Assembly (NCBI GenBank): GCA_002482545.1
Contig: DLGF01000009.1
Coordinates: 1-64,000, forward strand
From: Sporomusaceae bacterium UBA7701
Lineage (GTDB): Bacteria > Bacillota > Negativicutes > Sporomusales > UBA7701
Length of the DNA stretch: 64,000 nucleotides
Direction of reading: 5' to 3'
The translations under genes and the position numbers were made by a program. How positions within the stretch are numbered: position 1 is the first letter of the stretch; every line of letters begins with the position of its first letter. Of the stretch, positions 7,581-15,900 are shown in pieces. The notes beneath the pieces were generated by a model that worked only from the letters and a program-made list of their open reading frames with translations, did not search any database and had not been told where the DNA came from.

Positions 7581-8576
7581 TTAGATAGGAGATAATACTT
7601 CTGGATTAATCACATCTTCCGGCGTTTTTCCGGCGAACACCCTTTCCACATCGGTAACCACCTTGTCCCCCATACCATACAAGCATTCGTAGGTATAAGC
7701 GGATGTATGGGGCGTAATCACTACATTTTCATAAGCAAGTAAGGGATGCTCCTCGGTAATCGGTTCCCCTTCAAGCACATCAAGACCGATTCCCGCTACC
7801 GTTTTATTATCCAGAGCGCTTTTGAGCGCCGCTTCATCCATCAGCTCGCCCCGGGCCGTATTAACAATAAAGACAGATTTCTTCAAAAGAGAAAACTCCT
7901 TAACTGAGAGCAGATGATAATTGTCCGGCGTTATACAAGCATTCAGCGAAATAATATCCGCCGTGCTAAGCAGTTCCTCCAAGGAAACAGGAGTTGCCCC
8001 TCTTGCTCTTATCTGTTCTGCTGAGATTCCCGGATCATAGACGATTACATGCGCATTAAAACCATGCTGTAAAATCTCCCCTACCCGGCTGCCAATATTA
8101 CCAAAGCCGATAACTCCTGCTGTTTTACCTTTAATTTCACTGCCAACAAACTTTGCCCGTTCCGCCCATTTGCCTTCCTTCACCTTCCAGGAAGCCTCGC
8201 GCACCTTGCGCATAACCGACATCAGCAGGGCAATCGCATTTTCGGCAACCGCTTCCCGTTCAATAAGACCGGAAACCTTAGTAACAAGGGTTCCCTTTTT
8301 GGTAGCTGCCGCAATATCAATATTGTTATAGCCAATACCATGACGGGCAATCAGCAGCGTCTTGTCTTTATGCTCAAAGAACTCCTCATTGTACCAGGCT
8401 GTTACGCTGGCAATAATGACCGCATATCCCCGCAAAGAGTCCGCCAATTCCTTTCCGCCCAAATCTTTTGGCAGTGTAAACCGTTTTACTTCTCCCAAGG
8501 CTTCCAATCTTTCGATATGCTCCGGAAAAATATTCCCGAAACTACTGGAATTCACAATAGCAATTTTAGTCTTCAT
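7581..8576 (-). CDS. D-isomer-specific 2-hydroxyacid dehydrogenase
   Basis: An NAD(P)-dependent oxidoreductase of 331 residues in the phosphoglycerate dehydrogenase/2-ketoaldonate reductase superfamily. The Rossmann motif is VIGFGNIGSRVGEIL. Catalytic features are Arg in VNTARGELMDEAAL, Glu in DVLEGEPITEEHPL and His in VVITPHTSAYT. The ATG at 8576 (MKTKIAIV) is preceded by GAGGGCGG. It is the third gene of the operon, directly before the PTS membrane genes. A plausible role is reduction of a 2-keto sugar acid or its phosphate, such as 2-keto-6-phosphogluconate, feeding gnd. That role is inferred from context; the superfamily is certain. Confidence 0.88.
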   Translation of the reverse strand: MKTKIAIVNSSSFGNIFPEHIERLEALGEVKRFTLPKDLGGKELADSLRGYAVIIASVTAWYNEEFFEHKDKTLLIARHGIGYNNIDIAAATKKGTLVTKVSGLIEREAVAENAIALLMSVMRKVREASWKVKEGKWAERAKFVGSEIKGKTAGVIGFGNIGSRVGEILQHGFNAHVIVYDPGISAEQIRARGATPVSLEELLSTADIISLNACITPDNYHLLSVKEFSLLKKSVFIVNTARGELMDEAALKSALDNKTVAGIGLDVLEGEPITEEHPLLAYENVVITPHTSAYTYECLYGMGDKVVTDVERVFAGKTPEDVINPEVLSPI

Positions 8577-8605
8577 AGGTATATCCGCCCTCTCCTCCAA
8601 GCCCT

Positions 8606-9262
8606 TCAACAACTACGGGCTTCTTGTACCGCTTTAATGAATCTTCGGGCATTATCCGTTACAGCGGCATAATCTCCTTTTGCCGCAGGTCCGCTTAGAG
8701 CCCCGCCGGCTCCGATCGCCACTGCCCCCGCCTTGATCCACTCTGCGGCATTCTCCGGCGTTACCCCGCCGGTCGGCATAAAATTAGCCTGAGGCAATGG
8801 ACCTTTTAAAGCTTTAATGATCTTTGGTCCATATAATTCGCCGGGAAACACTTTAATCACATCAGCTCCCGCCTCCAAAGCCTCCAAGGCATCCTTAGCC
8901 GTTGCCGCACCAGGCATTACCGGGATATGGTACCGGTTGCACAGGACGATCGTCGGTAAACTCAGCATCGGTGTCACTACATAGCTGGCGCCGCATAAAA
9001 TGGCAATACGGGCTGTTTCCGGGTCCAACACGGTACCGGCGCCTAATATTAATTGATCCGGCGAATAGGTTTTCGCCAAACTTTCCATGACTTTATAAGC
9101 TCCCGGCACAGTAAAGGTCATCTCAATAGCAGTGACTCCTCCTGCGATGCAGGCAGCCGCAATCTGCTTGGCCTGTTCTTCATTTTCCGCGCGTACAACC
9201 GCTACCACCCCAACATCAATAATCCGTTGTACGGTCTGGTACTTTTTTAACATACCTGTCAT
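8606..9262 (-). CDS. eda: KDPG/KHG aldolase
   Basis: Class I aldolase of 218 residues that cleaves 2-dehydro-3-deoxy-6-phosphogluconate to pyruvate and glyceraldehyde 3-phosphate. The N-terminal VVAVVRAENEEQA holds the conserved glutamate. The Schiff-base lysine is expected in ADVIKVFPGELYGPK, and MPTGGVTPEN is the phosphate-binding loop. The ATG at 9262 has GGGAGG eight bases upstream; the longer frame to 9400 runs into the preceding gene. No Entner-Doudoroff dehydratase (edd) lies in the window, so KDPG must be made by another enzyme or arise from a different aldonate. The PTS-Man plus aldolase pairing recalls glucosaminate (dga) operons. Confidence 0.9.
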   Translation of the reverse strand: MTGMLKKYQTVQRIIDVGVVAVVRAENEEQAKQIAAACIAGGVTAIEMTFTVPGAYKVMESLAKTYSPDQLILGAGTVLDPETARIAILCGASYVVTPMLSLPTIVLCNRYHIPVMPGAATAKDALEALEAGADVIKVFPGELYGPKIIKALKGPLPQANFMPTGGVTPENAAEWIKAGAVAIGAGGALSGPAAKGDYAAVTDNARRFIKAVQEARSC

Positions 9263-9294
9263 GATGAAGCCTCCCAACTGCCAATTTATTTTTC

Positions 9295-10248
9295 CTATTT
9301 TACCGGGAATAACGGGGCATGGCCCTGCAGCACCCGCAATACCTCTTCCCCCGCAGTCACACTGCAACGTACGACTGCTTCCCGGGTATATCCGCCGCAA
9401 TGAGGTGTAATCACCACATTAGGCAGTTGTAAAAATGGGTGGTCCTGGGGAGGTGGTTCCTCCAGCATTGTATCGGCGCCATAGCCTGCTATTTTTCCGG
9501 TTTTCAGCGCAACGGCCAAGGCCTCCTCATCAACTAAATCACCGCGGGCCGTATTGATTAAAATGGCTGAATCCTTCATCGTCTCCAATACTTTCTTATT
9601 AATCATGCCGGTCGTATCCTGCGTCGCGGGAACATGCAAAGTAATGAAATCGGCGTCCCGGTATAGTTCATCCAGGCTCACATACTGCGCACCGTACAAT
9701 TCCGTCAGTTCTACCCGGGGATATAAATCAAAGGTCAGGATTTTCATACCGAAAGCACTGGCCCGTTTAATAACCTCGGCTCCAATGTGTCCGGTCCCGA
9801 CAACCCCCAAGGTCTTGCCGAAAAGCTCTATTCCCTGAACTCTTTGCCACCCGCCGGCACGAACTGCCTCGTTCTGTCGGACAATGCTCCTGCTTACGGC
9901 AAGAAGCAGCCCGAATACCAGCTCACAGACGGAAATATTATTCGTTCCCACACTCAACGTCACCGTTACATCATTGGCATGTGCCGCCTGTATATCAACC
10001 TTGTTATACCCCACTCCATTGCGGCTGATTACTTTCAACGTCGGTTTGCCTGCGGCAATCACCGAAGCGCTTATTTCATCCACACCGGCGATCACTGCGT
10101 CCATTCCTTTGATAAGCGCCACCATTTCCCGTTCGTTGCGCGGAGCGTCACCGGAACCATCAATTACCTCACAGCCATTTTGCCGCAACAAGTCGATACA
10201 CTCCTGGCAGTGTGCAACCGAACGGGCGGTAATTAATACCTTGTACAA
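9295..10248 (-). CDS. 2-hydroxyacid dehydrogenase, phosphoglycerate dehydrogenase-like
   Basis: First gene of the operon, 317 residues. The NAD-binding motif is GVVGTGHIGAEVIKRA. Catalytic Arg lies in LINTARGDLVDEEAL, Glu in MLEEPPPQDHPF and His in VVITPHCGGYT. It lacks the C-terminal ACT domain of biosynthetic SerA, which argues for a catabolic role. Translation probably starts at a TTG (10248), with GGGGGAG spaced seven bases upstream and no better start nearby. It differs clearly from the second dehydrogenase at 7581-8576, so the two probably act on different intermediates, perhaps an oxidation and a reduction that together epimerise a sugar acid. Confidence 0.86.
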   Translation of the reverse strand: MYKVLITARSVAHCQECIDLLRQNGCEVIDGSGDAPRNEREMVALIKGMDAVIAGVDEISASVIAAGKPTLKVISRNGVGYNKVDIQAAHANDVTVTLSVGTNNISVCELVFGLLLAVSRSIVRQNEAVRAGGWQRVQGIELFGKTLGVVGTGHIGAEVIKRASAFGMKILTFDLYPRVELTELYGAQYVSLDELYRDADFITLHVPATQDTTGMINKKVLETMKDSAILINTARGDLVDEEALAVALKTGKIAGYGADTMLEEPPPQDHPFLQLPNVVITPHCGGYTREAVVRCSVTAGEEVLRVLQGHAPLFPVK

Positions 10249-10364
10249 TATGACTCCCCCTGTATTGGTAACATTATTTTAAAATCTTGGAGATCGAAAT
10301 GAACCGTATTGCCTTTTACAGACACCAAGAAGGGTTGGTGCAATAAATCGAAAGGGAGGCCAAA

Positions 10365-10655
10365 ATGAAAGGCAAACGATTTGATCCAGAGTTCAAAAAA
10401 GATATTGCCAAGCCATACCTTAGCAGTGAGCGCACCGGAACCAGCTTGGCAGAAGAACTTGGCATTCATCCTAACACGGTTGTACAAGTGGGCGGAACAG
10501 TACAGCGCTGCCCCTGCATGCCTTTCCCGGATCGGGTAGGTAACCTCAAGCCGGATGAAGAGGAACTGCGTAAGGCACACCGAAAGATTAAAAAATTGGA
10601 AGCTGAAATAACCATTTTTAAAGCAAGCAGCAGTATACTTCGCAAAGAACCGCAA
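10365..10655 (+). pseudogene. IS3-family orfA remnant
   Basis: Begins MKGKRFDPEFKKDI and keeps SLAEELGIHPNTV, the helix-turn-helix of IS3-family OrfA. After this the original reading is scattered over three frames: KWAEQYSA in one, HAFPGSG in the next, NLKPDEEELRKA back in the first. At least two small indels have therefore occurred. The coiled-coil tail KKLEAEITIFKASS follows, then sequence similarity is lost. There is no orfB. An IS-end-like sequence lies about 1.2 kb away at 11883-11909. The remnant sits between the RpiR gene and the operon it probably controls. Confidence 0.75.
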
Positions 10656-10806
10656 ATAAAATATCAGTCTCCACTAATATACAAAATCAGGCAATTCCAC
10701 ATTTTTCCTATCCGCGTAACCCCTCAAAAAATCTCTCTTGCCCGTATTAAACCTGAAAATCAATGCGGTGTCTTTAATATTACTTTAGCAAAAGGCACAA
10801 GTTAAA

Positions 10807-10856
10807 GATATATTTACTTCATTTTGTGAAAATATTTTTGATATATTTACTTCATT
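10807..10856. promoter_or_regulatory. Direct repeats 33 bp apart, candidate regulator sites
   Basis: GATATATTTACTTCATT occurs at 10807-10823 and again at 10840-10856, a spacing of three helical turns. They lie in an AT-rich gap upstream of the RpiR gene. RpiR-family proteins usually bind repeated sites close to their own promoter, so these are reasonable operator candidates. Binding is inferred. Confidence 0.45.
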
Positions 10857-10912
10857 ATTTGTAATTGTACTTCAAATTCAAAAAAATCACAATGCTTTTT
10901 TCGATATAAATA

Positions 10913-10966
10913 TTTCACTTTTTTTACAAAAAATGATATACTCCTATCAAACGTTCTTTTTTGAAC
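10913..10966 (+). promoter_or_regulatory. Candidate rpiR promoter and dyad
   Basis: TATACT at 10937-10942 is a good -10. A weak -35 (TTTCAC, 10913-10918) lies 18 bases upstream. The dyad GTTC-TTTTTT-GAAC (10953-10966) overlaps the expected start of transcription and could be an operator. Confidence 0.4.
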
Positions 10967-10990
10967 TTACTACAATCAGGAGGTTTTAGC

Positions 10991-11845
10991 ATGAGTAATT
11001 CCTCACCTGAACTACTGTCTTTTTTAGTCCCCTATTATAAAAACTTTACAAAGTCTGAACAAAAGCTGGCTTCTTACATATCAAATTATCCGCAGCAGGT
11101 CATGAAGCAAACCATCTCGGAAATAGCCGAAAAAACAAAAACCTCGGAAGTTACCGTGTCCCGCTTTTGTCGCAAAGCAGGATTCAGCGGACTTCAGGAT
11201 CTTAAGCTATCGCTGTCGAGCGAAATATTTACTCCTTTGGAATCTGTTTTTCAGGATATTAAAGTGGATGATTCGGTTGAATATATCGCCAAAAAATTAT
11301 TCGGCAACATTTCCGCAGGTCTGCAGGATACTTTAAAAATTCTCGACTTTGCGGCTCTGGAAGCAGCCGCTGAAAAAATAAATTCCGCCCGCAAAGTAGA
11401 TATTTACGCCCTGGGTATGTCCGGCATTGTAGGCCATGACATCGAGAATCATTTGATCCGCTTAACTAAATCCGCCCATTTCCTTTCCGACACGCACATG
11501 CAGGCTATATCAGCCTCACTGCTTACGCCGGAAGATGTTTTGATCGCTATTTCTCATACCGGCTCTAATATTGATCTATTGGAATCAGTAAAAATTGCCA
11601 AAAAATCCGGTGTTCCCATTATTGTCATTACCGGCTACCCCAATTCGCCAATAACCAAGCTGGCTGATATTGTCCTTAGCGGTATGGGCTGTGAAGTCAC
11701 CTACCGTTCCGAATCGACTGCCTCCAGGCTGGTTCATTTGGCTATTGCCGACGTATTATATACCTGCATCAGCATGAAAGATCCGGAAAACTACATGAAA
11801 ACCGTCGCCCACTGGCGCCGGGAAATCGCCAAACACAGACTATAG
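10991..11845 (+). CDS. MurR/RpiR-family transcriptional regulator
   Basis: A 284-residue regulator with an N-terminal RpiR helix-turn-helix (about residues 1-77, with ISEIAEKTKTSEVTVSRFCRKAGFSG) and a C-terminal SIS sugar-phosphate-binding domain (about 110-250, with IYALGMSGIVG and IAISHTGSNIDLLE). The ATG at 10991 follows CAGGAGG. It is transcribed divergently from the sugar-acid operon, so it very likely senses a phosphorylated intermediate of that pathway and controls the operon. An IS3 fragment of about 290 bp lies between the two, so the original shared control region has been rearranged. The effector is unknown. Confidence 0.9.
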   Translation: MSNSSPELLSFLVPYYKNFTKSEQKLASYISNYPQQVMKQTISEIAEKTKTSEVTVSRFCRKAGFSGLQDLKLSLSSEIFTPLESVFQDIKVDDSVEYIAKKLFGNISAGLQDTLKILDFAALEAAAEKINSARKVDIYALGMSGIVGHDIENHLIRLTKSAHFLSDTHMQAISASLLTPEDVLIAISHTGSNIDLLESVKIAKKSGVPIIVITGYPNSPITKLADIVLSGMGCEVTYRSESTASRLVHLAIADVLYTCISMKDPENYMKTVAHWRREIAKHRL

Positions 11846-11849
11846 TCAA

Positions 11850-11925
11850 AAGTATGTCACGGGGCGTGTCACAGGGACGGTTTGGAGTGAACCCCAAAAG
11901 ATGGACACTGTCCCCATGACACGCA
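11850..11925. repeat. REP-like sequence enclosing an IS3-type end
   Basis: REP-type motifs (GTCACAGGGACGG and CTGTCCCCATGACAC) bracket TGGAGTGAACCCC followed by AAAAGATGGACAC (11883-11909). The latter looks like a terminal inverted repeat of an IS3-family element. It may be the far end of the element whose orfA remnant lies at 10365. Confidence 0.5.
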
Positions 11926-11933
11926 TGATGAAA

Positions 11934-12010
11934 CAACCAGACGACACCGCAGGTGTTTGAGAGATAAAGAAGAGGTCAACAGATTTTTGTCTGTTGACCT
12001 CTGATGTTTT
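11934..12010 (-). repeat. Direct-repeat unit with hairpin terminator, copy 2
   Basis: This ~77-bp unit starts CAACCAGACGACACCG and contains the hairpin GAGGTCAACAGA/TCTGTTGACCTC at 11972-12001. A diverged second unit lies at 12449-12529, directly after cdiI. Read on the minus strand the hairpin is followed by T-rich sequence. No gene remains between this terminator and the RAYT element on its upstream side. Confidence 0.7.
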
Positions 12011-12043
12011 ATGGAACGTCTACCTTCTACGGTAACCCAGACT

Positions 12044-12436
12044 GTGTCATGGGGGACGGTTCTTTTGACACAATTATTCTCCGTACTCTCTCCCGATTCA
12101 TCCCCGCCATCTCCGCCACTTGCCTGCCAGATACCCCTGTCTCACGAATGAATTCCTTGACTAAATCCGCCCCTTGGCCTTGATCAGCCTTTTGCACCAG
12201 CATCTCCTGGGACAGGTTGTATTTCCTAAGAAGCTGGCGGAAAACCTCTTCCGCACCCGCGCCGCTTTTCTCCGGCACATCCAGAAACGCTCCCGGTTCT
12301 TCTTCCCTATGAAACTCCTGAAAGCGCCGAACGGCATTCTGCTCATTTTCCCATCTCGCTGCCTCGCCGTTTTATCACCCTTTTTATCTTACTACCTGGA
12401 TGTTTTTTTGTGTCAAAAGAACCGTCCCTGTGACAC
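12044..12436 (-). mobile_element. RAYT/REP element remnant C
   Basis: Bounded by REP-like ends in opposite orientation (12044-12071 and 12410-12436). The interior codes on the minus strand for the C-terminal part of a REP-associated transposase (12027-12278 in its intact portion), with KYNLSQEML, VKEFIRETGVSGRQVAEMAG and MNRERVRRIIV, a DnaA-like helix-turn-helix tail. The frame is intact here but stops upstream near 12345, where homology with remnant B ends. The HUH/tyrosine catalytic region is missing, so it is a non-autonomous internal deletion. Confidence 0.7.
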
Positions 12437-12448
12437 CCACAACAAAAG

Positions 12449-12529
12449 CAACCAGACGACACCGTAGATGTTCTGAGAGAAAAAAGAAAGAGATCAACAG
12501 ATTTTTGTCTGTTGACCTTTGATGCTATG
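12449..12529 (-). terminator. Direct-repeat unit with hairpin terminator, copy 3
   Basis: The second copy of the 11934-12010 unit. Its hairpin (12490-12519) has ten of twelve positions as Watson-Crick pairs and is followed on the minus strand by CTTTCTTTTTTC. It begins 12 bases after the stop codon of cdiI, so it probably ends the cdiBAI transcript. Confidence 0.7.
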
Positions 12530-12530
12530 T

Positions 12531-12941
12531 TCACCCCTTATTGTTAATAAAAGTAATTTGTGGTTCATAGGTGGACAAAACTTCTAGAATATCATTACAT
12601 GTTAGAAATACATAATGCACAATGCTGTAGTCATTATACATATTGTAGGTCTCCTGTCCAAACCACTCCAAATACTCAGACTTAACAACTTTAAACATTG
12701 ACCACGTTGCATAGAATTCTTTTCCGTACTTTTGCTCTAAAAAATTAATAGTTTTTAGCCTACGCCCCTCATCTGTATTTCGATATGAAAGTACCGAACC
12801 ATCAAAAACGATTTGAATTTGGCTGCCATCTTTTCCTGTCATAAGAAAAGATATTCCACTTTTATCATCTACAAACCTTTCCAAATACATCTTTGAAGGA
12901 AGCCCTTCCCAAGGTATCCATTTTATCCATTCATCAGACAA
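12531..12941 (-). CDS. cdiI: Predicted cognate CDI immunity protein
   Basis: A cytoplasmic protein of about 136 residues, AT-rich and without signal peptide, encoded immediately after the toxin-bearing haemagglutinin. It contains QIQIVFDGSVLSYRNTDEG, YGKEFYATWSMF and IVHYVFLTCNDILEVLS. No family can be named with certainty. The TTG at 12941 is preferred because AGGAG (in the stop region of cdiA) is ten bases upstream. An alternative TTG at 12957-12959 overlaps the cdiA stop as TTGA but has no ribosome site. Either start implies translational coupling to the toxin. By position and size it should bind and neutralise the C-terminal toxin domain. Confidence 0.75.
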   Translation of the reverse strand: MSDEWIKWIPWEGLPSKMYLERFVDDKSGISFLMTGKDGSQIQIVFDGSVLSYRNTDEGRRLKTINFLEQKYGKEFYATWSMFKVVKSEYLEWFGQETYNMYNDYSIVHYVFLTCNDILEVLSTYEPQITFINNKG

Positions 12942-12955
12942 ATTGATCCAGCTCC

Positions 12956-15900
12956 TCAATCATTATATCTCACTTTAATGCTCTTCTTTCCATCATATAC
13001 TTCTAATGTTGGCCTCCCATCAGAACTATTATTTCTGACATTTACAGTTCTACCATCTGGTAATTTTCCCATTTTACCACCCGGAATAGGTTGGACATCG
13101 TTAAGATTCATGCTATCAAAATCTTCTAAAGCCTTCTCGTAACCACCGGGTTTCTCATACTGACTAGCTCTACCCTTAGTTTCCCTACCAGGCTCTGCAT
13201 CCTTAAGAACATTGTCAAGGGCTTTTTCTGACTTAGACCAATATACAAGGTCATCCCATTTTTTGCCTATATAATTTCCTGCACCGTCAACCCAACCGCC
13301 TACTGTTTCATTCCAAGTAGCTAATACTTCTCCTGACTTATTTACCAGAACTTTCATCCCATTTTGCGTAGTAACAATTGTGCTAGCGCCCCAAAGGGCT
13401 ATGAATGTAGCAAAACTCATACCTAGACTCTGATCATTATACTTCGTCCCATAGTATGCCGCTACACCACCAGACGTATCGCCTGCAGCAGAACCAACAA
13501 TGAAGCTAGCCCATTGACGTAGATCAGGATTTTCTTTCCCTAGTTTATCCAGTTCTTTTTGCAATGCTTCGTTAAGTGCGGCGCCAAATCCTCCAGCAAA
13601 AGTATTTCCGCCCCCTAAGTCAGCCATTATTACACCTATAAGACCGTGAAGCGCAACCTTTTCTGGACTACCTTCCTCCCATCCATTTTGCTCGCTTATT
13701 TTATGAAGTTGTTCGAAAGCCAATTCACCAAATAAAGCTGCCAACTCTTGTCGTTCTCCGATAGTTTGCTTATCAAAAATCTTCCCTAACGAGTTTAGTG
13801 CATTAGTGGTATCTCGACTAAGTCCTTGTGGATCAATTTCTTTTCCACCAACAATGATCTTGCCTGGGGAAATAGCGGAATAGGTAGTACTGTCTGCATT
13901 GTCGCCTGAAGGCATTCCTATATTAGGTGTAATTCCGTGTTCATTGTATTCGGCATTAGGATCGGTATTAATATTCAAGCCAAAACTGCTACTGCTGTAC
14001 TCCGCATGGTTCTGGATATCCGACCAGGTCAGCGTCCCCGTATTCAGCGTATTCTTATCCGGCGTGGCCTCGCTCCCTATGACCGCGCCTTTGATGTCGG
14101 TATTCCCGCCTACCGTGATATCGAAGCCGCCCTGGCCGGCGTAGATGCCGGTCTGGTCGATGACGCTGGCGTAGGTGGAGTCCATCTTGCTCTGGTTGAA
14201 CGTGAAGGTGCTCGGCATGTTGCTGATGCCGATCCTGCCTCCCGCCGACCGGCTGCGGGCCTGGTAGTCGTCGATATTCTGCTGGCTCCTCAGTTTCACA
14301 TCGCCGCCCGCTTCCGCCTTGACGGCGCCGCCCTTGGCCTTGGCTCCCTCGAGATTGGTGTCGCCGCCGGATTTCAGGGTCAGGGTGTCCCTGGCTTCCA
14401 CGACGGTTTCGGTATGGGTGAGGATGGTTCCGTTTTCTTTGCCCTTGGACTGGCTGCCTTCGGCGTAGGCGCCGAAGCCTTCTTTCCCCAGTTGGACGCC
14501 GACTCCCGCCCCTTGGCTGCCGGAGGTGGTCTTGCTGACGCTGGTGTTGTCCGACCCTTTCAGGTTGATATCCTTTGCGGCGTCCAGGGTGACATTCTGT
14601 CCGCTTACAGTCGAGCCGATGACGGTGATGTCGCCGTCGGCCGCCTTGCCGGCCCCGTCCTTCGCCCCGCTGCCGGTGGCGGTGAGGTTGACGTCGCCGC
14701 CGGCGGTTACGGTGGAGCCTCGCGCTTCGCTGGTCTGATTGACGCTTTCCGCCTGGTAGCTGCTGCTGCCCAGGCTGATGTTCAAGGTGATGTCGCTGGT
14801 TTTCTTTTCTTTGCCGCTTTTCTCGTCTGTAACAATTTTGCCGTCCTTAACTACCGGAACGCCATGCAGGGTATCGTGGATGTCTTTGCCCAGTCCTTCC
14901 AGGTTGCGGGCGGCGCTGGCCTCATACAGGGCCGAGAGCCGGTTGTCCTCCACCTCTCGGGCTCGTTCGACCTTGTTGGCGATCGTGGTAATTTTGTCGA
15001 TGGCCGGACTGTTGACCGCGACCGTCAGACCGCTGGATTTGAATTTGTAGGTCTCCTTGGTCTCCCCAGAATTGGTGGCGGCGTCAATGGTGATGTTTTG
15101 CGCCGTGATGTTGGTGTCCTTGCCGCTGATGATGTCCGAACCGGTTAGGTTCATGTCTTTACCGGCGGTAATGTTGACGTTGCCGTCGATCGAGCCGATG
15201 GTGCTGCCGACTTGGGTTACGGCTTGATTGTCCAGCGTTCTTTTCTGGCTCTGCGTTCCAATGGTGACGCCGACTCCGCTGGCAAAGGCCCCGGATTTCT
15301 TCTTGCTCTTGGCGTACTCGTAGCGGCTGGTTTCCTCCGCCGCGGTGATGTGGACGTCGTTCCCGGCCGCCAGGGTGACGTCGTGGGTGGCGACCACGCC
15401 GCTGCCCGCGACGGTCAGGTCGCGGCCCGCCCGGATGTCCACCTGGTCGCCGGACACGTTGCTGCCCACGACCTGGTTGATGGCTTGGTATTCGCGGATG
15501 TCGGTGGTGGTCGACGAGAGGAAGCCGCTACTGTGACGATGCGTATGCACCAGGCTTTCGTGGCGCTCGGTCGTGCCTTTGACGGTGATATCGTTGTCGG
15601 CCTGGAGGGCGACGGCGCCTGAATCACTGACGATATTGCTGCCTTCGATGGTCACATTGCCGCGGTTGGTCTGGGTGTTGTCCGCGGCGCCCGGCTGTTG
15701 CACCGCCGCAACGGTCACCTGGCCGCCGGCATGGAGGGTGCTGCCGATGACGGTTTCGTCGTCGGTGCGGGTCCGGCGCCAGCCGCCGGAAATTTTTACT
15801 TTGGTATCTGCAACAATACGGTCTTTGACGGCGGTGAGGTTGACGTTGCCGCCGGCGGCCAAGCTGAGATCGCCGCCCGCGTCCACCTGGGCGCCGGCAA

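Noticed and set aside
10233..10655. 140-codon minus-strand frame opposite the IS3 remnant
   Set aside because: The plus strand carries clear OrfA codons. The minus frame has no motif and overlaps the start of the operon.
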